DNA of 64,000 nucleotides from NCBI GenBank assembly GCA_902789175.1, contig CADANF010000013.1, forward strand, positions 32,278-96,277, read 5' to 3'. Below the pieces are notes generated by a model that was not told the DNA's origin, searched no databases, and worked only from the letters and a program-made list of their open reading frames with translations. The DNA is from an uncultured Lachnospiraceae bacterium (GTDB taxonomy: Bacteria > Bacillota > Clostridia > Lachnospirales > Lachnospiraceae). Made by a program: the position numbers and the translations under genes. This document shows positions 8,679 through 16,603 of the stretch, one piece after another (the first letter of the stretch is position 1; each line of letters starts with the position of its first letter).

Positions 8679-9162
8679 TTTTCTTCTTATTTTTAAACCT
8701 GATCAAACTGATGAGAGTTACCACAAATATTCCAAGTAAAGCCCCTGAAGAATCTATAAGTACATCTGAAAGTCTTCCTGCTCTTCCCGGAACAAAGGTC
8801 TGATGAAATTCATCCGTCCCTGCATAAATAGCAGTAATAAGCAATGCTATAAAACCACTTGATATGATACTCTTTTTATTTTTAGTTTCTTGCTTAGGAT
8901 AGAGAGTTCCTAAAACAAAAAGTCCAAGAATCATATATTCTGTAAAATGCGCTGTTTTTCTTACTGGATGATCTATCTTTTTTGCATATTCATACTGTTC
9001 CTTATCGCTAAGTTCATCAAATTCCGAAACAAATATATGTCCGATGAACATTCCTACCCCTACCGAGTCCTCCTCTGACTCATTAGAATCCCTTGATGAA
9101 TATCCGAATATTACCCCCATCGTAAGTAATGTTAAAATAAAAAATATAATTTGTCTTTTCAT
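8662..9162 (-). CDS. VanZ-like membrane protein
   Basis: Inner-membrane protein of 166 residues with about four hydrophobic helices. The VanZ-family motifs RKTAHFTEY (near 66-74) and TDEFHQTFVPGR followed by DVLIDSSGA are present. In enterococci VanZ gives low-level teicoplanin resistance, but most members of the family have no known role and no van genes lie nearby. The ATG has no recognisable Shine-Dalgarno sequence, unlike every neighbour, and sits only a few bases from the predicted transcription start. Its stop overlaps the truA start. Confidence 0.85.
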   Translation of the reverse strand: MKRQIIFFILTLLTMGVIFGYSSRDSNESEEDSVGVGMFIGHIFVSEFDELSDKEQYEYAKKIDHPVRKTAHFTEYMILGLFVLGTLYPKQETKNKKSIISSGFIALLITAIYAGTDEFHQTFVPGRAGRLSDVLIDSSGALLGIFVVTLISLIRFKNKKKNEEKY

Positions 9163-9170
9163 AGCTACAT

Positions 9171-9199
9171 ATTTTATTATGTATATATATCAAAGTCAA
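9171..9199 (-). promoter_or_regulatory. Sigma-A type promoter of vanZ-truA
   Basis: Minus-strand TTGACT (9199-9194) and TAAAAT (9176-9171) separated by 17 bases. The expected start point is near 9164, only 2-3 bases before the vanZ ATG, so the message may be leaderless. Confidence 0.6.
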
Positions 9200-9228
9200 A
9201 ATCTAAATTTAATTAGGAGAGATATTAT

Positions 9229-9966
9229 ATGGCAGAACAACTTTATACCATTCCTGTAAATGACGCCTTTCTTTCAGACTGCGAGTGTCCTCTATGCCTT
9301 CTATATAAGGACTTAGAGGAAAATGCCATTGAATTCACTATGGGTCCAAGTTATATGGAAGACGATAACAGAGAAATTACCGACCGTCTTGGTTTCTGTC
9401 CAGATCATATAAAAATGATGTACCAGAGAAAGAACCGTCTTGGCCTTGCTTTAATGATGAATACTCATATGAATAAAGTAATAAAGGATCTAAAGACCCT
9501 CTCTTCCAAAGACAAACCTAAAAAGAAACCTCTTATTGGTAAGAAACCCCTGAATCCTGTAACTGATTATATAAACAATCTAGAATCCACCTGTTTTGTA
9601 TGTCAAAGGATAAAACCAGTATTTGAAAGATATATAGATACCATTTTTCATATGTATAAAAAAGATCCTGAATTTAAGGAAAAGTTTAAAAAAGTAAAAG
9701 GTTTCTGTACTTATCACTATGGACTTCTTTATGATAATGCCTTATCTTATCTTTCTCAAAATGAGATAAATGAATTTATCCCATCTTTAAATGAAGTTTA
9801 TTTTAATGGAATGGACAGAGTAAACGGCGATGTATCCTGGTTCATTGATAAATATGATTATAGAAATCAAAATGCCCCATGGAAAAATTCAAAAGACGCT
9901 CTGCCTCGTGGAATAATTAAAATTGACCATACTATAGTCGAAGAAGAGAATAACTTAAAAAAATAG
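9229..9966 (+). CDS. DUF6062 family protein
   Basis: Cytoplasmic protein of 245 residues matching in layout the DUF6062 family common in Clostridia. It has two similar Cys-rich halves: CECPLC at 18-23 with CPDH at 57-60, then a CFVC motif with a later CTYHY. The Cys/His pairs look like two metal-binding sites, probably zinc or Fe-S (inference). Preceded by TAGGAGAG about 8 bases before the ATG, transcribed divergently from vanZ-truA. Function unknown. Confidence 0.8.
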   Translation: MAEQLYTIPVNDAFLSDCECPLCLLYKDLEENAIEFTMGPSYMEDDNREITDRLGFCPDHIKMMYQRKNRLGLALMMNTHMNKVIKDLKTLSSKDKPKKKPLIGKKPLNPVTDYINNLESTCFVCQRIKPVFERYIDTIFHMYKKDPEFKEKFKKVKGFCTYHYGLLYDNALSYLSQNEINEFIPSLNEVYFNGMDRVNGDVSWFIDKYDYRNQNAPWKNSKDALPRGIIKIDHTIVEEENNLKK

Positions 9967-10012
9967 ATTTATTTAAAAAGTATCAAATGTCTGGCAAAAC
10001 CGTGGCATGAAA

Positions 10013-10062
10013 CAAAAAAACAGGGCTGTTGGTTCTTTATGAACCATCAGTCCTGTTTTTTG
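10013..10062. terminator. Bidirectional terminator between DUF6062 gene and lacI-type gene
   Basis: Long hairpin (AAAACAGGGCTGTTGGTTC pairing with GAACCATCAGTCCTGTTTT, loop TTTAT) flanked by A-run and T-run, serving converging genes on both strands. Confidence 0.88.
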
Positions 10063-10090
10063 CATAAGTTATGTTTTTTCACGCACTTTA

Positions 10091-11065
10091 TTATCTTATT
10101 ACAAGATTATAACCCAACTTAACCTCTTCAAGAGGAATAGAATTATCATTTATCAATGTAAGCAGCATCTTTGCACCAAGAGAACCGCTATCTTCATAAG
10201 AATAATGTATAGTATATATCCTGTGTCCTGCAATATCTGTTAACGAAGAATCCCCAACACCAGTTATAAGAACATCTTCAGGGACCTTAACATCATGGGC
10301 AAACAGCGCTTTCATTGCTCCAACTGCTATCTCATCTGTTGCACAGATAAGAGCATCCATCTTTTTATAATTACGATAGATTTCCTCTGCCGCATCAAAT
10401 CCTGCTTCCATGGTGAAACTGTCTGCAGTCTCTATATACATATTCTCCTGTTTTAATCCCGCTGCTTTAAGCGCATCTAAAAAGCCTTCATGTCTATCAT
10501 ATCCTACAGCTTTATCAGCCTGCATAACACCTATATAGCCAATCCTTCTTCTTCCTTCAGCTATGACCTTCTTTGTCATATCATAGATAGCCCCATAATC
10601 ATTATGATATACACAAGCATATCCCGGAAACTTCTGTCCTACTACAACAACAGGGATCCTCATTTTTTTCATAGCTGATTTATGCTCTTTGGTAAAGACC
10701 GTTCCTACAAGTATAACTCCATCAACCTGCGCATCATTAAAAGCCTTAAGATATTCTACTTCTTTCTTATAATCATTCTGGGTTACAGCAAGAAGCATAT
10801 GATATCCTGTCTCATTCAAGACACTTAATATTCCTTCAACTACGCTGCCAATGGAATGAGAAGCCATCTTAGGAGTTATCACTCCTATTATCATTGACTT
10901 TTTAGTTCTAAGCATCTGCGCCTGAACTGATGGTCTGTAGCCTGTCTCTTTAACTATTTTCTCAATTCTTTCCCTTTTCTCACTTGAAATATAGCCATTA
11001 TTAAAATAACGGGATACGGCCGCATTGGATACTCCTGCAAGCTTAGCTATATCAGAAATATTCAT
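10091..11065 (-). CDS. LacI-family regulator of the sucrose-type operon
   Basis: DNA-binding repressor of 324 residues: N-terminal helix-turn-helix with IAKLAGVS-AAVSRYFNNGYIS, hinge around 45-60, then a periplasmic-binding-protein-like sugar-sensing domain. Last gene of the PTS-HPr-GH13 operon, 48 bases after the GH13 stop, so it is probably autoregulated and senses sucrose or a derivative (ScrR-like role, inferred). Good TGGAGGAT ribosome site. Candidate operators lie upstream of the PTS gene. Confidence 0.9.
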   Translation of the reverse strand: MNISDIAKLAGVSNAAVSRYFNNGYISSEKRERIEKIVKETGYRPSVQAQMLRTKKSMIIGVITPKMASHSIGSVVEGILSVLNETGYHMLLAVTQNDYKKEVEYLKAFNDAQVDGVILVGTVFTKEHKSAMKKMRIPVVVVGQKFPGYACVYHNDYGAIYDMTKKVIAEGRRRIGYIGVMQADKAVGYDRHEGFLDALKAAGLKQENMYIETADSFTMEAGFDAAEEIYRNYKKMDALICATDEIAVGAMKALFAHDVKVPEDVLITGVGDSSLTDIAGHRIYTIHYSYEDSGSLGAKMLLTLINDNSIPLEEVKLGYNLVIR

Positions 11066-11113
11066 CTTTTATCCTCCATAATAATTAAAACGCGCCCGCC
11101 AATAATTACTCTT

Positions 11114-12943
11114 TTACACTTCATCCTTCTTTAAATAATAGAAGCTATAAGCCGGAATGTCCACACCTTTTGCTAACATTTTCTTACCACTGATAAGGTC
11201 AGTATACATTCCATCATCTTCATTTATCCAGGCTGTCTGATCATTTTCGCTAAAATTAAAGATGCCTATTATCTTCTCTCCATCCAGATATCTTCCAATA
11301 GCAAGCACCTCTTTCGTCCAGGTTTCCAATGTCCATGTATCCGCTTTAGAACTAAACACCTTCTCAGTCTTTCTTATCTCTTCTAACTGATTTAAGGCAT
11401 TAAAGATACGTCCCTGAACGCTGTTACTTATATCTATCTTTTCTGCAGCCTTCCAATCCATCTTCCCTCTATGAATATATCTTGAATCAGCTGCCTTTTT
11501 AGGATCCTTCTTATAGGAATAATCATTTACCTGTCCTATCTCATCACCGCTATAAATAACAGGTATTCCTGACTGCATAAACATATAAGCATGAAGCATT
11601 ACATCAAGGTGGATGGCTTTAGTCATCATTTCCTTATCCCCCTCAAATCCAGCTCTTTCTACACCACACATAGAAGCCGTTGTTCCACAGAATCTTGCAT
11701 CCTGTGTAACCGGATCATCATTATAAAGTTCGCCTCTGGAATTACTTCCTCCGGCATATCCTCTGAAATAATCATTTAAATATCTCTTATGTGGGATTTC
11801 CTGCATACCCTCATTTAAAAGAGTAGGATAATCCAGTCCCCAACCGATATCATCATGACATCTTAGATAATTTAAAAATGTATACTGTTTTGGAAGTGCA
11901 TTTACACTATCCAGCTGTTTTTTCAGAAGCCTTACATCTCTTGTTGCAACCGTATGCCAGGTAGTTGCCATGGTAGTAACATTGTAAAGCATATGGCACT
12001 CTGGTTTATCCACAGTTCCAAAATAAGGAACAACTTTTGATGGTTCCATTACTACTTCTCCAAGAAGGAGAACGCCCGGACATACGATCTCACCTATTAT
12101 CCTCATCATTCTTACAAGAGTATGAACATGAGGCAGATTTCTGCAGGTTGTATATAACTCCTTCCAGATATAAGGAACTGCATCCAGTCTCATGACATCA
12201 ATTCCCTGATTGGCAAGGAAAAGGAAGTTATACATCATTTCATTAAATACCCTTGGATTCTTATAATTCAGATCCCACTGATATGGGTAAAATGTAGTCA
12301 TTACATAATGCCCGGCTTCCTCACACCATGTGAAATTTCCCGGCGCAGATGTTGGAAAAACCTGAGGAACCGTCTCATCGTATTTTTTAGGGATATAATC
12401 ACTATCATAGAAGAAATATCTACTCATATATTCCCCATCACCCTTACGAGCCTTAACAGCCCACTCATGGTCTTCCGATGTATGGTTCATAACAAAATCC
12501 ATACAAAGATTGATATTCTTCTTATGACATACTTTTGAAAGACGGCTTAAATCTGCCATTTTTCCTAAATCAGGTCTTACCTTTCTAAAATCCGATACCG
12601 CATATCCTCCGTCAGATCTTCCCTCTGGAGTATCAAGAAATGGCATAAGATGAATATAATTAACATTACATCTCTCTATATAATCCAGTTTTTCTTCTAC
12701 GCCCTTGATATTGCCGGCAAAATTATCAATATAAAGCATCATGCCCAGCATATCATTTCCCTTATACCACTCAGGATCTGCTTCTCTTTTTTCATCAAGT
12801 TTCTTTAAATAAGCTTCTCTCTTATTATAAAAAACTTCAATTTTTTCAATAAGCTCATCGAACATGGAACTATTATTATAAAGTTCCATATAAAGCCATT
12901 TCAGCTCATCAACTCTTTCAACTAATCTGCTTTTAAAATCCAT
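11114..12943 (-). CDS. GH13 subfamily 4 enzyme, amylosucrase-type
   Basis: Intracellular glycoside hydrolase/transferase of 609 residues with no signal peptide. Layout follows Neisseria amylosucrase closely: all-helical N-domain, (beta/alpha)8 barrel, C-terminal beta domain. Nucleophile Asp254 (MRLDAV), acid/base Glu296 (LLGEVV), HDD at 363-365, NHTSEDHEW near 153-161. Asp73 (YIDNFAG) and Arg488 (ADSR) correspond to the Asp144-Arg509 salt bridge that forms the sucrose pocket in the Neisseria enzyme, which argues for sucrose or sucrose phosphate as substrate. It would transfer glucose to glucan or water and release fructose. It follows the HPr gene by 31 bases. Confidence 0.85.
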   Translation of the reverse strand: MDFKSRLVERVDELKWLYMELYNNSSMFDELIEKIEVFYNKREAYLKKLDEKREADPEWYKGNDMLGMMLYIDNFAGNIKGVEEKLDYIERCNVNYIHLMPFLDTPEGRSDGGYAVSDFRKVRPDLGKMADLSRLSKVCHKKNINLCMDFVMNHTSEDHEWAVKARKGDGEYMSRYFFYDSDYIPKKYDETVPQVFPTSAPGNFTWCEEAGHYVMTTFYPYQWDLNYKNPRVFNEMMYNFLFLANQGIDVMRLDAVPYIWKELYTTCRNLPHVHTLVRMMRIIGEIVCPGVLLLGEVVMEPSKVVPYFGTVDKPECHMLYNVTTMATTWHTVATRDVRLLKKQLDSVNALPKQYTFLNYLRCHDDIGWGLDYPTLLNEGMQEIPHKRYLNDYFRGYAGGSNSRGELYNDDPVTQDARFCGTTASMCGVERAGFEGDKEMMTKAIHLDVMLHAYMFMQSGIPVIYSGDEIGQVNDYSYKKDPKKAADSRYIHRGKMDWKAAEKIDISNSVQGRIFNALNQLEEIRKTEKVFSSKADTWTLETWTKEVLAIGRYLDGEKIIGIFNFSENDQTAWINEDDGMYTDLISGKKMLAKGVDIPAYSFYYLKKDEV

Positions 12944-12974
12944 ATTTATCTCCCTTATTTAATAGACAAAGGAT

Positions 12975-13232
12975 TTAGAGGTTCTCCTGAAAGAATTTCT
13001 TAATTTCTGCTGCCGCTGTTTCTTCGTCTTCTCCCTCGACACAAACAACTACCTCGCTACCCTTTTTAACTCCGAGTCCTATAAGCCCCATAACTCCAGT
13101 TAATTTAGCTTCTTTTCCATTAAATTTGATCACCGACTTACTCTGAAACTGTTTTGCCACCTTAACAAGTAATCCTGCCGGTCTGGCATGAATACCAATC
13201 TCATCTGTGATCACATAATTAAAAGTCTGCAT
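12975..13232 (-). CDS. HPr-like phosphocarrier of the sucrose PTS operon
   Basis: Small PTS carrier of 85 residues that passes phosphate from enzyme I to EIIA. The active His15 lies in GIHARPAG. The position equivalent to regulatory Ser46 is Gly46 (LTGVMG, preceded by Thr45), so the HPr kinase/CcpA branch is probably not served by this copy. Encoded 23 bases after the EIIBCA stop with a GGAGGAG site, hence dedicated to this operon; a general HPr may lie elsewhere. It could alternatively be the only HPr of the cell, as some Clostridia have HPr without Ser46. Confidence 0.93.
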   Translation of the reverse strand: MQTFNYVITDEIGIHARPAGLLVKVAKQFQSKSVIKFNGKEAKLTGVMGLIGLGVKKGSEVVVCVEGEDEETAAAEIKKFFQENL

Positions 13233-13255
13233 TTTTAAAAACTCCTCCTTATTAT

Positions 13256-15289
13256 TTATATTTCAAACATTTTATTTCCGACTTCCATATCCCCAATACC
13301 CATAATCTTAAGATCTGGATAATCATCACTATTAGTGAGTAACACCGCTGTAGTGGTATCAAAACCAGCTGCCTTTATCTTTTCTATATCAAATGTCATT
13401 AACAGCTGCCCCTTTACCACTTTATCCCCTTCAGCTACCTTCACCAAAAAGCCATCTCCATTCATCTTTACCGTATCTATACCTACATGTATAAGTAATT
13501 CCATATCGTGATTTCCTGTTATTCCTATAGCATGTCCAGTTTCTGCTACAGAAGAAATCTCTCCATCAAATGGAGCATATACAGCACCTTCTTCTGGAAC
13601 AACCCCAATACCCTGTCCCAGAATGCCTTCTGCAAATGTTTCATCAGGAATCTCCTCATAAGAAATAGCCTTACCTTTTATAGGAATATATGCTGCATTA
13701 TCTTCAACCTTATCAGCTTTTTCTTTCTTTTCTTCCTTTTCTCTCTCTTTCTTTTCATCAGTTTTTTCATCTGTCTCTATTTTCTCTTCACTCTCTTCTT
13801 TCCAGAAGATCCATGTAAGGAAAAATGCTGCGCCTCCTGAAATAAGAAGAAGCACCGTATATAAACCATAATTATTTATAGTTAAATATCCAGGAATACC
13901 AGTAACTCCATAAGCTGTAGCACCAAGTTTTACAACGGCACCAAAAATTGCTCCTAAAGCGCCACCTGCCATTGCGCATATAAATGGTTTCATAAATCTG
14001 AAATTAACACCAAATATAGCCGGCTCTGTAATACCAAGGGCAGCAGATAAAGATGAAGGAACTGCTACTGTCTTTATCTTCATCTTTTTTGCCTTGATAC
14101 CAACTGCAAGACATGCACCAAACTGTGCGAAGTTTGCTGCTGTAGCAATAGGCATCCATGTATTAAGTCCTCCTGAAGCAAGCATTCCTGATTCAATAAC
14201 ATTATACATATGATGAAGTCCCATAACTACTGTAAGTGGATATAAGGCACCCATTACCATTGCTCCCACAGGAAGCTGGACAAGCCACCTGGCTCCTTCA
14301 AGTACCCAGGACTCAAGATTTGCAAATACAGGTCCTATAACAACAAATGTTGCAAGAGCCGTTACAAATACTGTAACAAGAGGGACTACAAAAAGATCTA
14401 TCATCTCTGGAACATGCTTATGAAGCCATTTTTCTATCTTGCACATAAGCCATACAGCAATAATTACCGGGATAACATGTCCCTGATAACCATGCCTTGA
14501 GATTGAACCTAAAGTATAACCGCCAACCTTTAATGATCCAAAAAGATCCCAGCCCGGAATCGCAGGAATCGAAAGTCCCGATGTTCCCCAGGTCCATGCT
14601 GGATTCGCCGCCAACTGCTGAGCTTCATAAACATAAGGATTTACACCATTTATAGGTATCATAAAAAATTTATATATATTTTCTATTGATGCTACATTCC
14701 ATCCATTAAGAAGCGCACCATGAACCATCATAAGTCCTATAACTGCTCCGAGGAATATATTTCCACCAAATACTCTTGAAGCAGATATTGCAACAATAAC
14801 AGGAAGGAAAGCAAATGCCGTATTTGCGATCATATCTAAGAAACTAAACCACGCTGAACCCTGAAATGCAGGTATTGCTTTACCTAATGCTTCTACAATT
14901 CCCATCATAAGACCTGATGCTACAATAGCTGGAAGAATAGGAACAAATACATCACCTATTGATTTAAGCGCCCTCTTCCATGCAGGTGCCTTAGATGCCG
15001 CTGCCGCTTTAACCTCATCTTTAGTTGCTGCAGTCATCCCTGATACCTTAAGGAACTCATCATAGACTTTGTTAACTGTTCCTGTACCAATGATAAGCTG
15101 AAGTTGTCCGTTAGACTCGAACATTCCTTTAACTCCCTCTATATCTTCAAGAGCCTTCTTATTTATCCTGCTATTATCAGCAATGACAAGTCTAAGCCGA
15201 GTTGCACAGTGTGCAGCCTGAACGATATTATCTCTACCTCCAAGATTTTCGTAAATTTCCTTGGCGCATTTACTATAATCCAACGCCAT
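13256..15289 (-). CDS. PTS sugar transporter EIIBCA, sucrose/beta-glucoside class
   Basis: Membrane phosphotransferase of 677 residues. EIIB at 1-85 with the phosphocysteine Cys28 in HCATRLR; EIIC with about ten helices and the ALGITEPAIFGVNFR signature; a very Lys/Glu-rich linker; then EIIA of the glucose type (YAPFDGE, IHVGIDTV with the active His). It imports a disaccharide as its 6-phosphate; similarity to ScrA and the GH13_4 neighbour point to sucrose, with trehalose or beta-glucosides as alternatives. Start set at the ATG at 15289, 4-5 bases after AAGGAGG; the in-frame TTG upstream lies on the other side of that site. First gene of the operon. Confidence 0.93.
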   Translation of the reverse strand: MALDYSKCAKEIYENLGGRDNIVQAAHCATRLRLVIADNSRINKKALEDIEGVKGMFESNGQLQLIIGTGTVNKVYDEFLKVSGMTAATKDEVKAAAASKAPAWKRALKSIGDVFVPILPAIVASGLMMGIVEALGKAIPAFQGSAWFSFLDMIANTAFAFLPVIVAISASRVFGGNIFLGAVIGLMMVHGALLNGWNVASIENIYKFFMIPINGVNPYVYEAQQLAANPAWTWGTSGLSIPAIPGWDLFGSLKVGGYTLGSISRHGYQGHVIPVIIAVWLMCKIEKWLHKHVPEMIDLFVVPLVTVFVTALATFVVIGPVFANLESWVLEGARWLVQLPVGAMVMGALYPLTVVMGLHHMYNVIESGMLASGGLNTWMPIATAANFAQFGACLAVGIKAKKMKIKTVAVPSSLSAALGITEPAIFGVNFRFMKPFICAMAGGALGAIFGAVVKLGATAYGVTGIPGYLTINNYGLYTVLLLISGGAAFFLTWIFWKEESEEKIETDEKTDEKKEREKEEKKEKADKVEDNAAYIPIKGKAISYEEIPDETFAEGILGQGIGVVPEEGAVYAPFDGEISSVAETGHAIGITGNHDMELLIHVGIDTVKMNGDGFLVKVAEGDKVVKGQLLMTFDIEKIKAAGFDTTTAVLLTNSDDYPDLKIMGIGDMEVGNKMFEI

Positions 15290-15337
15290 ATTTCCTCCTT
15301 CCAAGTGAGTGAATCACATTGCTTTTTTTCATATTCT

Positions 15338-15356
15338 CGCGATGATCATTTTCGCG
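15338..15356. promoter_or_regulatory. CGCGA inverted repeat, candidate LacI-type operator
   Basis: CGCGA (15338-15342) and TCGCG (15352-15356) face each other in the 5' leader of the PTS operon, about 30-45 bases downstream of the predicted start point. A plausible binding site for the LacI-type regulator encoded in the operon; not proven. Confidence 0.35.
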
Positions 15357-15363
15357 TAAAATC

Positions 15364-15377
15364 TGTAAACGATTTCA
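15364..15377. promoter_or_regulatory. cre-like/LacI-family operator
   Basis: TGTAAACGATTTCA fits the core cre pattern TGNAANCGNWNNCA with a central CG and lies just after the predicted transcription start of the PTS operon, where CcpA or the local LacI-type protein could block transcription. Confidence 0.55.
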
Positions 15378-15390
15378 CTCTGATATCTTG

Positions 15391-15419
15391 ATTATATTCT
15401 TTATGCAATATAGTGTAAA
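15391..15419 (-). promoter_or_regulatory. Sigma-A promoter of the sucrose PTS operon
   Basis: Minus-strand TTTACA (15419-15414), 17-base spacer, TATAAT (15396-15391). Expected start near 15384, giving a leader of about 95 bases before the EIIBCA ATG. Confidence 0.75.
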
Positions 15420-15483
15420 TTGACTTATCCTATAACATTTCAAACTTTTTCTTGTGCACTTCTAACATAATTTGTCTTTTGCT

Positions 15484-15501
15484 TGTGAAACCCTTTTCAC
15501 A
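15484..15501. promoter_or_regulatory. 18-bp palindrome TGTGAAACC-CTTTTCACA
   Basis: Near-perfect 18-base inverted repeat about 100 bases upstream of the PTS promoter, in the gap between the PTS operon and the terminator of the next gene. Could be a second, upstream operator enabling DNA looping, or a cyclic-AMP-receptor-like site; identity unknown. Confidence 0.4.
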
Positions 15502-15529
15502 TCATTTTCACATTTTTACAGCATAAAAA

Positions 15530-15573
15530 AAGGGATCAAAGTGTCTATTGAAAGACGATCTCTAATCCCTTAG
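15530..15573 (-). terminator. Terminator of the alpha/beta-hydrolase-like gene
   Basis: Minus-strand hairpin with AAGGGAT/ATCCCTT outer stem and GTCT/AGAC inner stem, followed by a seven-T run, 17 bases after the stop of the gene ending at 15590. Confidence 0.75.
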
Positions 15574-15589
15574 GTCTTATCTTAATTCC

Positions 15590-16522
15590 TTAATTCTTTA
15601 ATAATTCAATTATCCAGTCATAGTCTTCATATGCCTCAGGATATTTCCTGTCTGCACAATAATCATGAAGTACACCGTGTCTTATAGTATATTCTGCTTT
15701 AACTCCAGCATTACTGAACTGTTCTTTATAATTTTCATACTTACCGTAACTGATCTCTTCATCACTATAAAAGAAATAGCTTTCAGGAAAATTATTCAGA
15801 TTAAGTGCTTCTCCTGTGATCATATAATCCGGAACACTAGGATTCTTTAATGTAGCCAGTTCCTTTATATCAAGTATATGTCTTATAGAGGTTGAATAAT
15901 CAGTTTTTACCGCAGATTTCATCTCTGCCCACTCTTTTTCATTCTTCGGAAATCCTCCGGGAGATATAAGTATAAGCCTCTTTGGCATAGGAAGTGCACT
16001 GTCTTTCTCATTATTATATACCAACAATTCTATAGCAAGAGTTGCACCTGCCCCAAGTCCATAAACATAAATATTCTCATGTCCTAATTGATAAACTTTC
16101 TTCATGGCTGTATAAAGGACTCTTACCACATCTCTAATGGAATAATTAGGTATTAAAGGATATTTAGGAATATAAATATCCTTCCCTGTAGCCTTATTCA
16201 GCTTCATAGCTCTGTCAAATTCTATAGAAGATGGTCTGAAAACAAAATGCGAATCATAAATATAGAATATCGCATCGCAAGTACAGTTGTCCTTACCCAC
16301 CTTAAACAGATCAAACTGTTCATCATGCATCTGACCAAAGCCGATCTCTACAGTAAGCTTATGCCTTTTGATCTTTTTAAGATCGAAATAATTTGTCTTC
16401 TTATCTCTCTTATAATTTATCTCTTTTACCAGTTTCAGCTTATCTTCTCTTGGAAGAGACAAAATTGCCCTTTTAGTATCAAGTTTAGACTGAAGCTTTT
16501 CAAATTGTAATTTAAAGCTCAT
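15590..16522 (-). CDS. Alpha/beta-hydrolase-fold protein without catalytic serine
   Basis: Cytoplasmic protein of 310 residues. The central part resembles hormone-sensitive-lipase-like esterases, including the helix-strand pattern around YGLGAGATLAIELL at 154-167 and a late histidine (RHGVLHDYC). At the nucleophile elbow, where GxSxG is expected, the residue at 157 is Gly (GLGAG), and the oxyanion motif HGGG is replaced by YIYDSH near 88-92. It is therefore probably a non-catalytic relative, or the fold assignment is wrong. Strong GGGGAGGAG ribosome site; single gene with its own terminator. Confidence 0.7.
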   Translation of the reverse strand: MSFKLQFEKLQSKLDTKRAILSLPREDKLKLVKEINYKRDKKTNYFDLKKIKRHKLTVEIGFGQMHDEQFDLFKVGKDNCTCDAIFYIYDSHFVFRPSSIEFDRAMKLNKATGKDIYIPKYPLIPNYSIRDVVRVLYTAMKKVYQLGHENIYVYGLGAGATLAIELLVYNNEKDSALPMPKRLILISPGGFPKNEKEWAEMKSAVKTDYSTSIRHILDIKELATLKNPSVPDYMITGEALNLNNFPESYFFYSDEEISYGKYENYKEQFSNAGVKAEYTIRHGVLHDYCADRKYPEAYEDYDWIIELLKN

Positions 16523-16603
16523 AACTACTCCTCCCCATCACTAAAAAGGCAATCTACAGTTTCCATCTACACATCCTATTTTACTATATTTTTGTTTACT
16601 TAT

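Noticed and set aside
8662-9162. VanZ-like gene as an antibiotic-resistance marker
   Set aside because: VanZ-family proteins are common in Firmicutes with no van cluster; nothing here supports glycopeptide resistance.
9044-9259. Plus-strand frame that crosses the vanZ start and the DUF6062 start
   Set aside because: Overlaps two better genes and the promoter region, with no ribosome site.
13508-13840. Open frame on the plus strand inside the PTS gene, rich in Phe, Leu and Ser
   Set aside because: It is the reverse of the Lys/Glu-rich linker between EIIC and EIIA; no ribosome site and the PTS frame is continuous.
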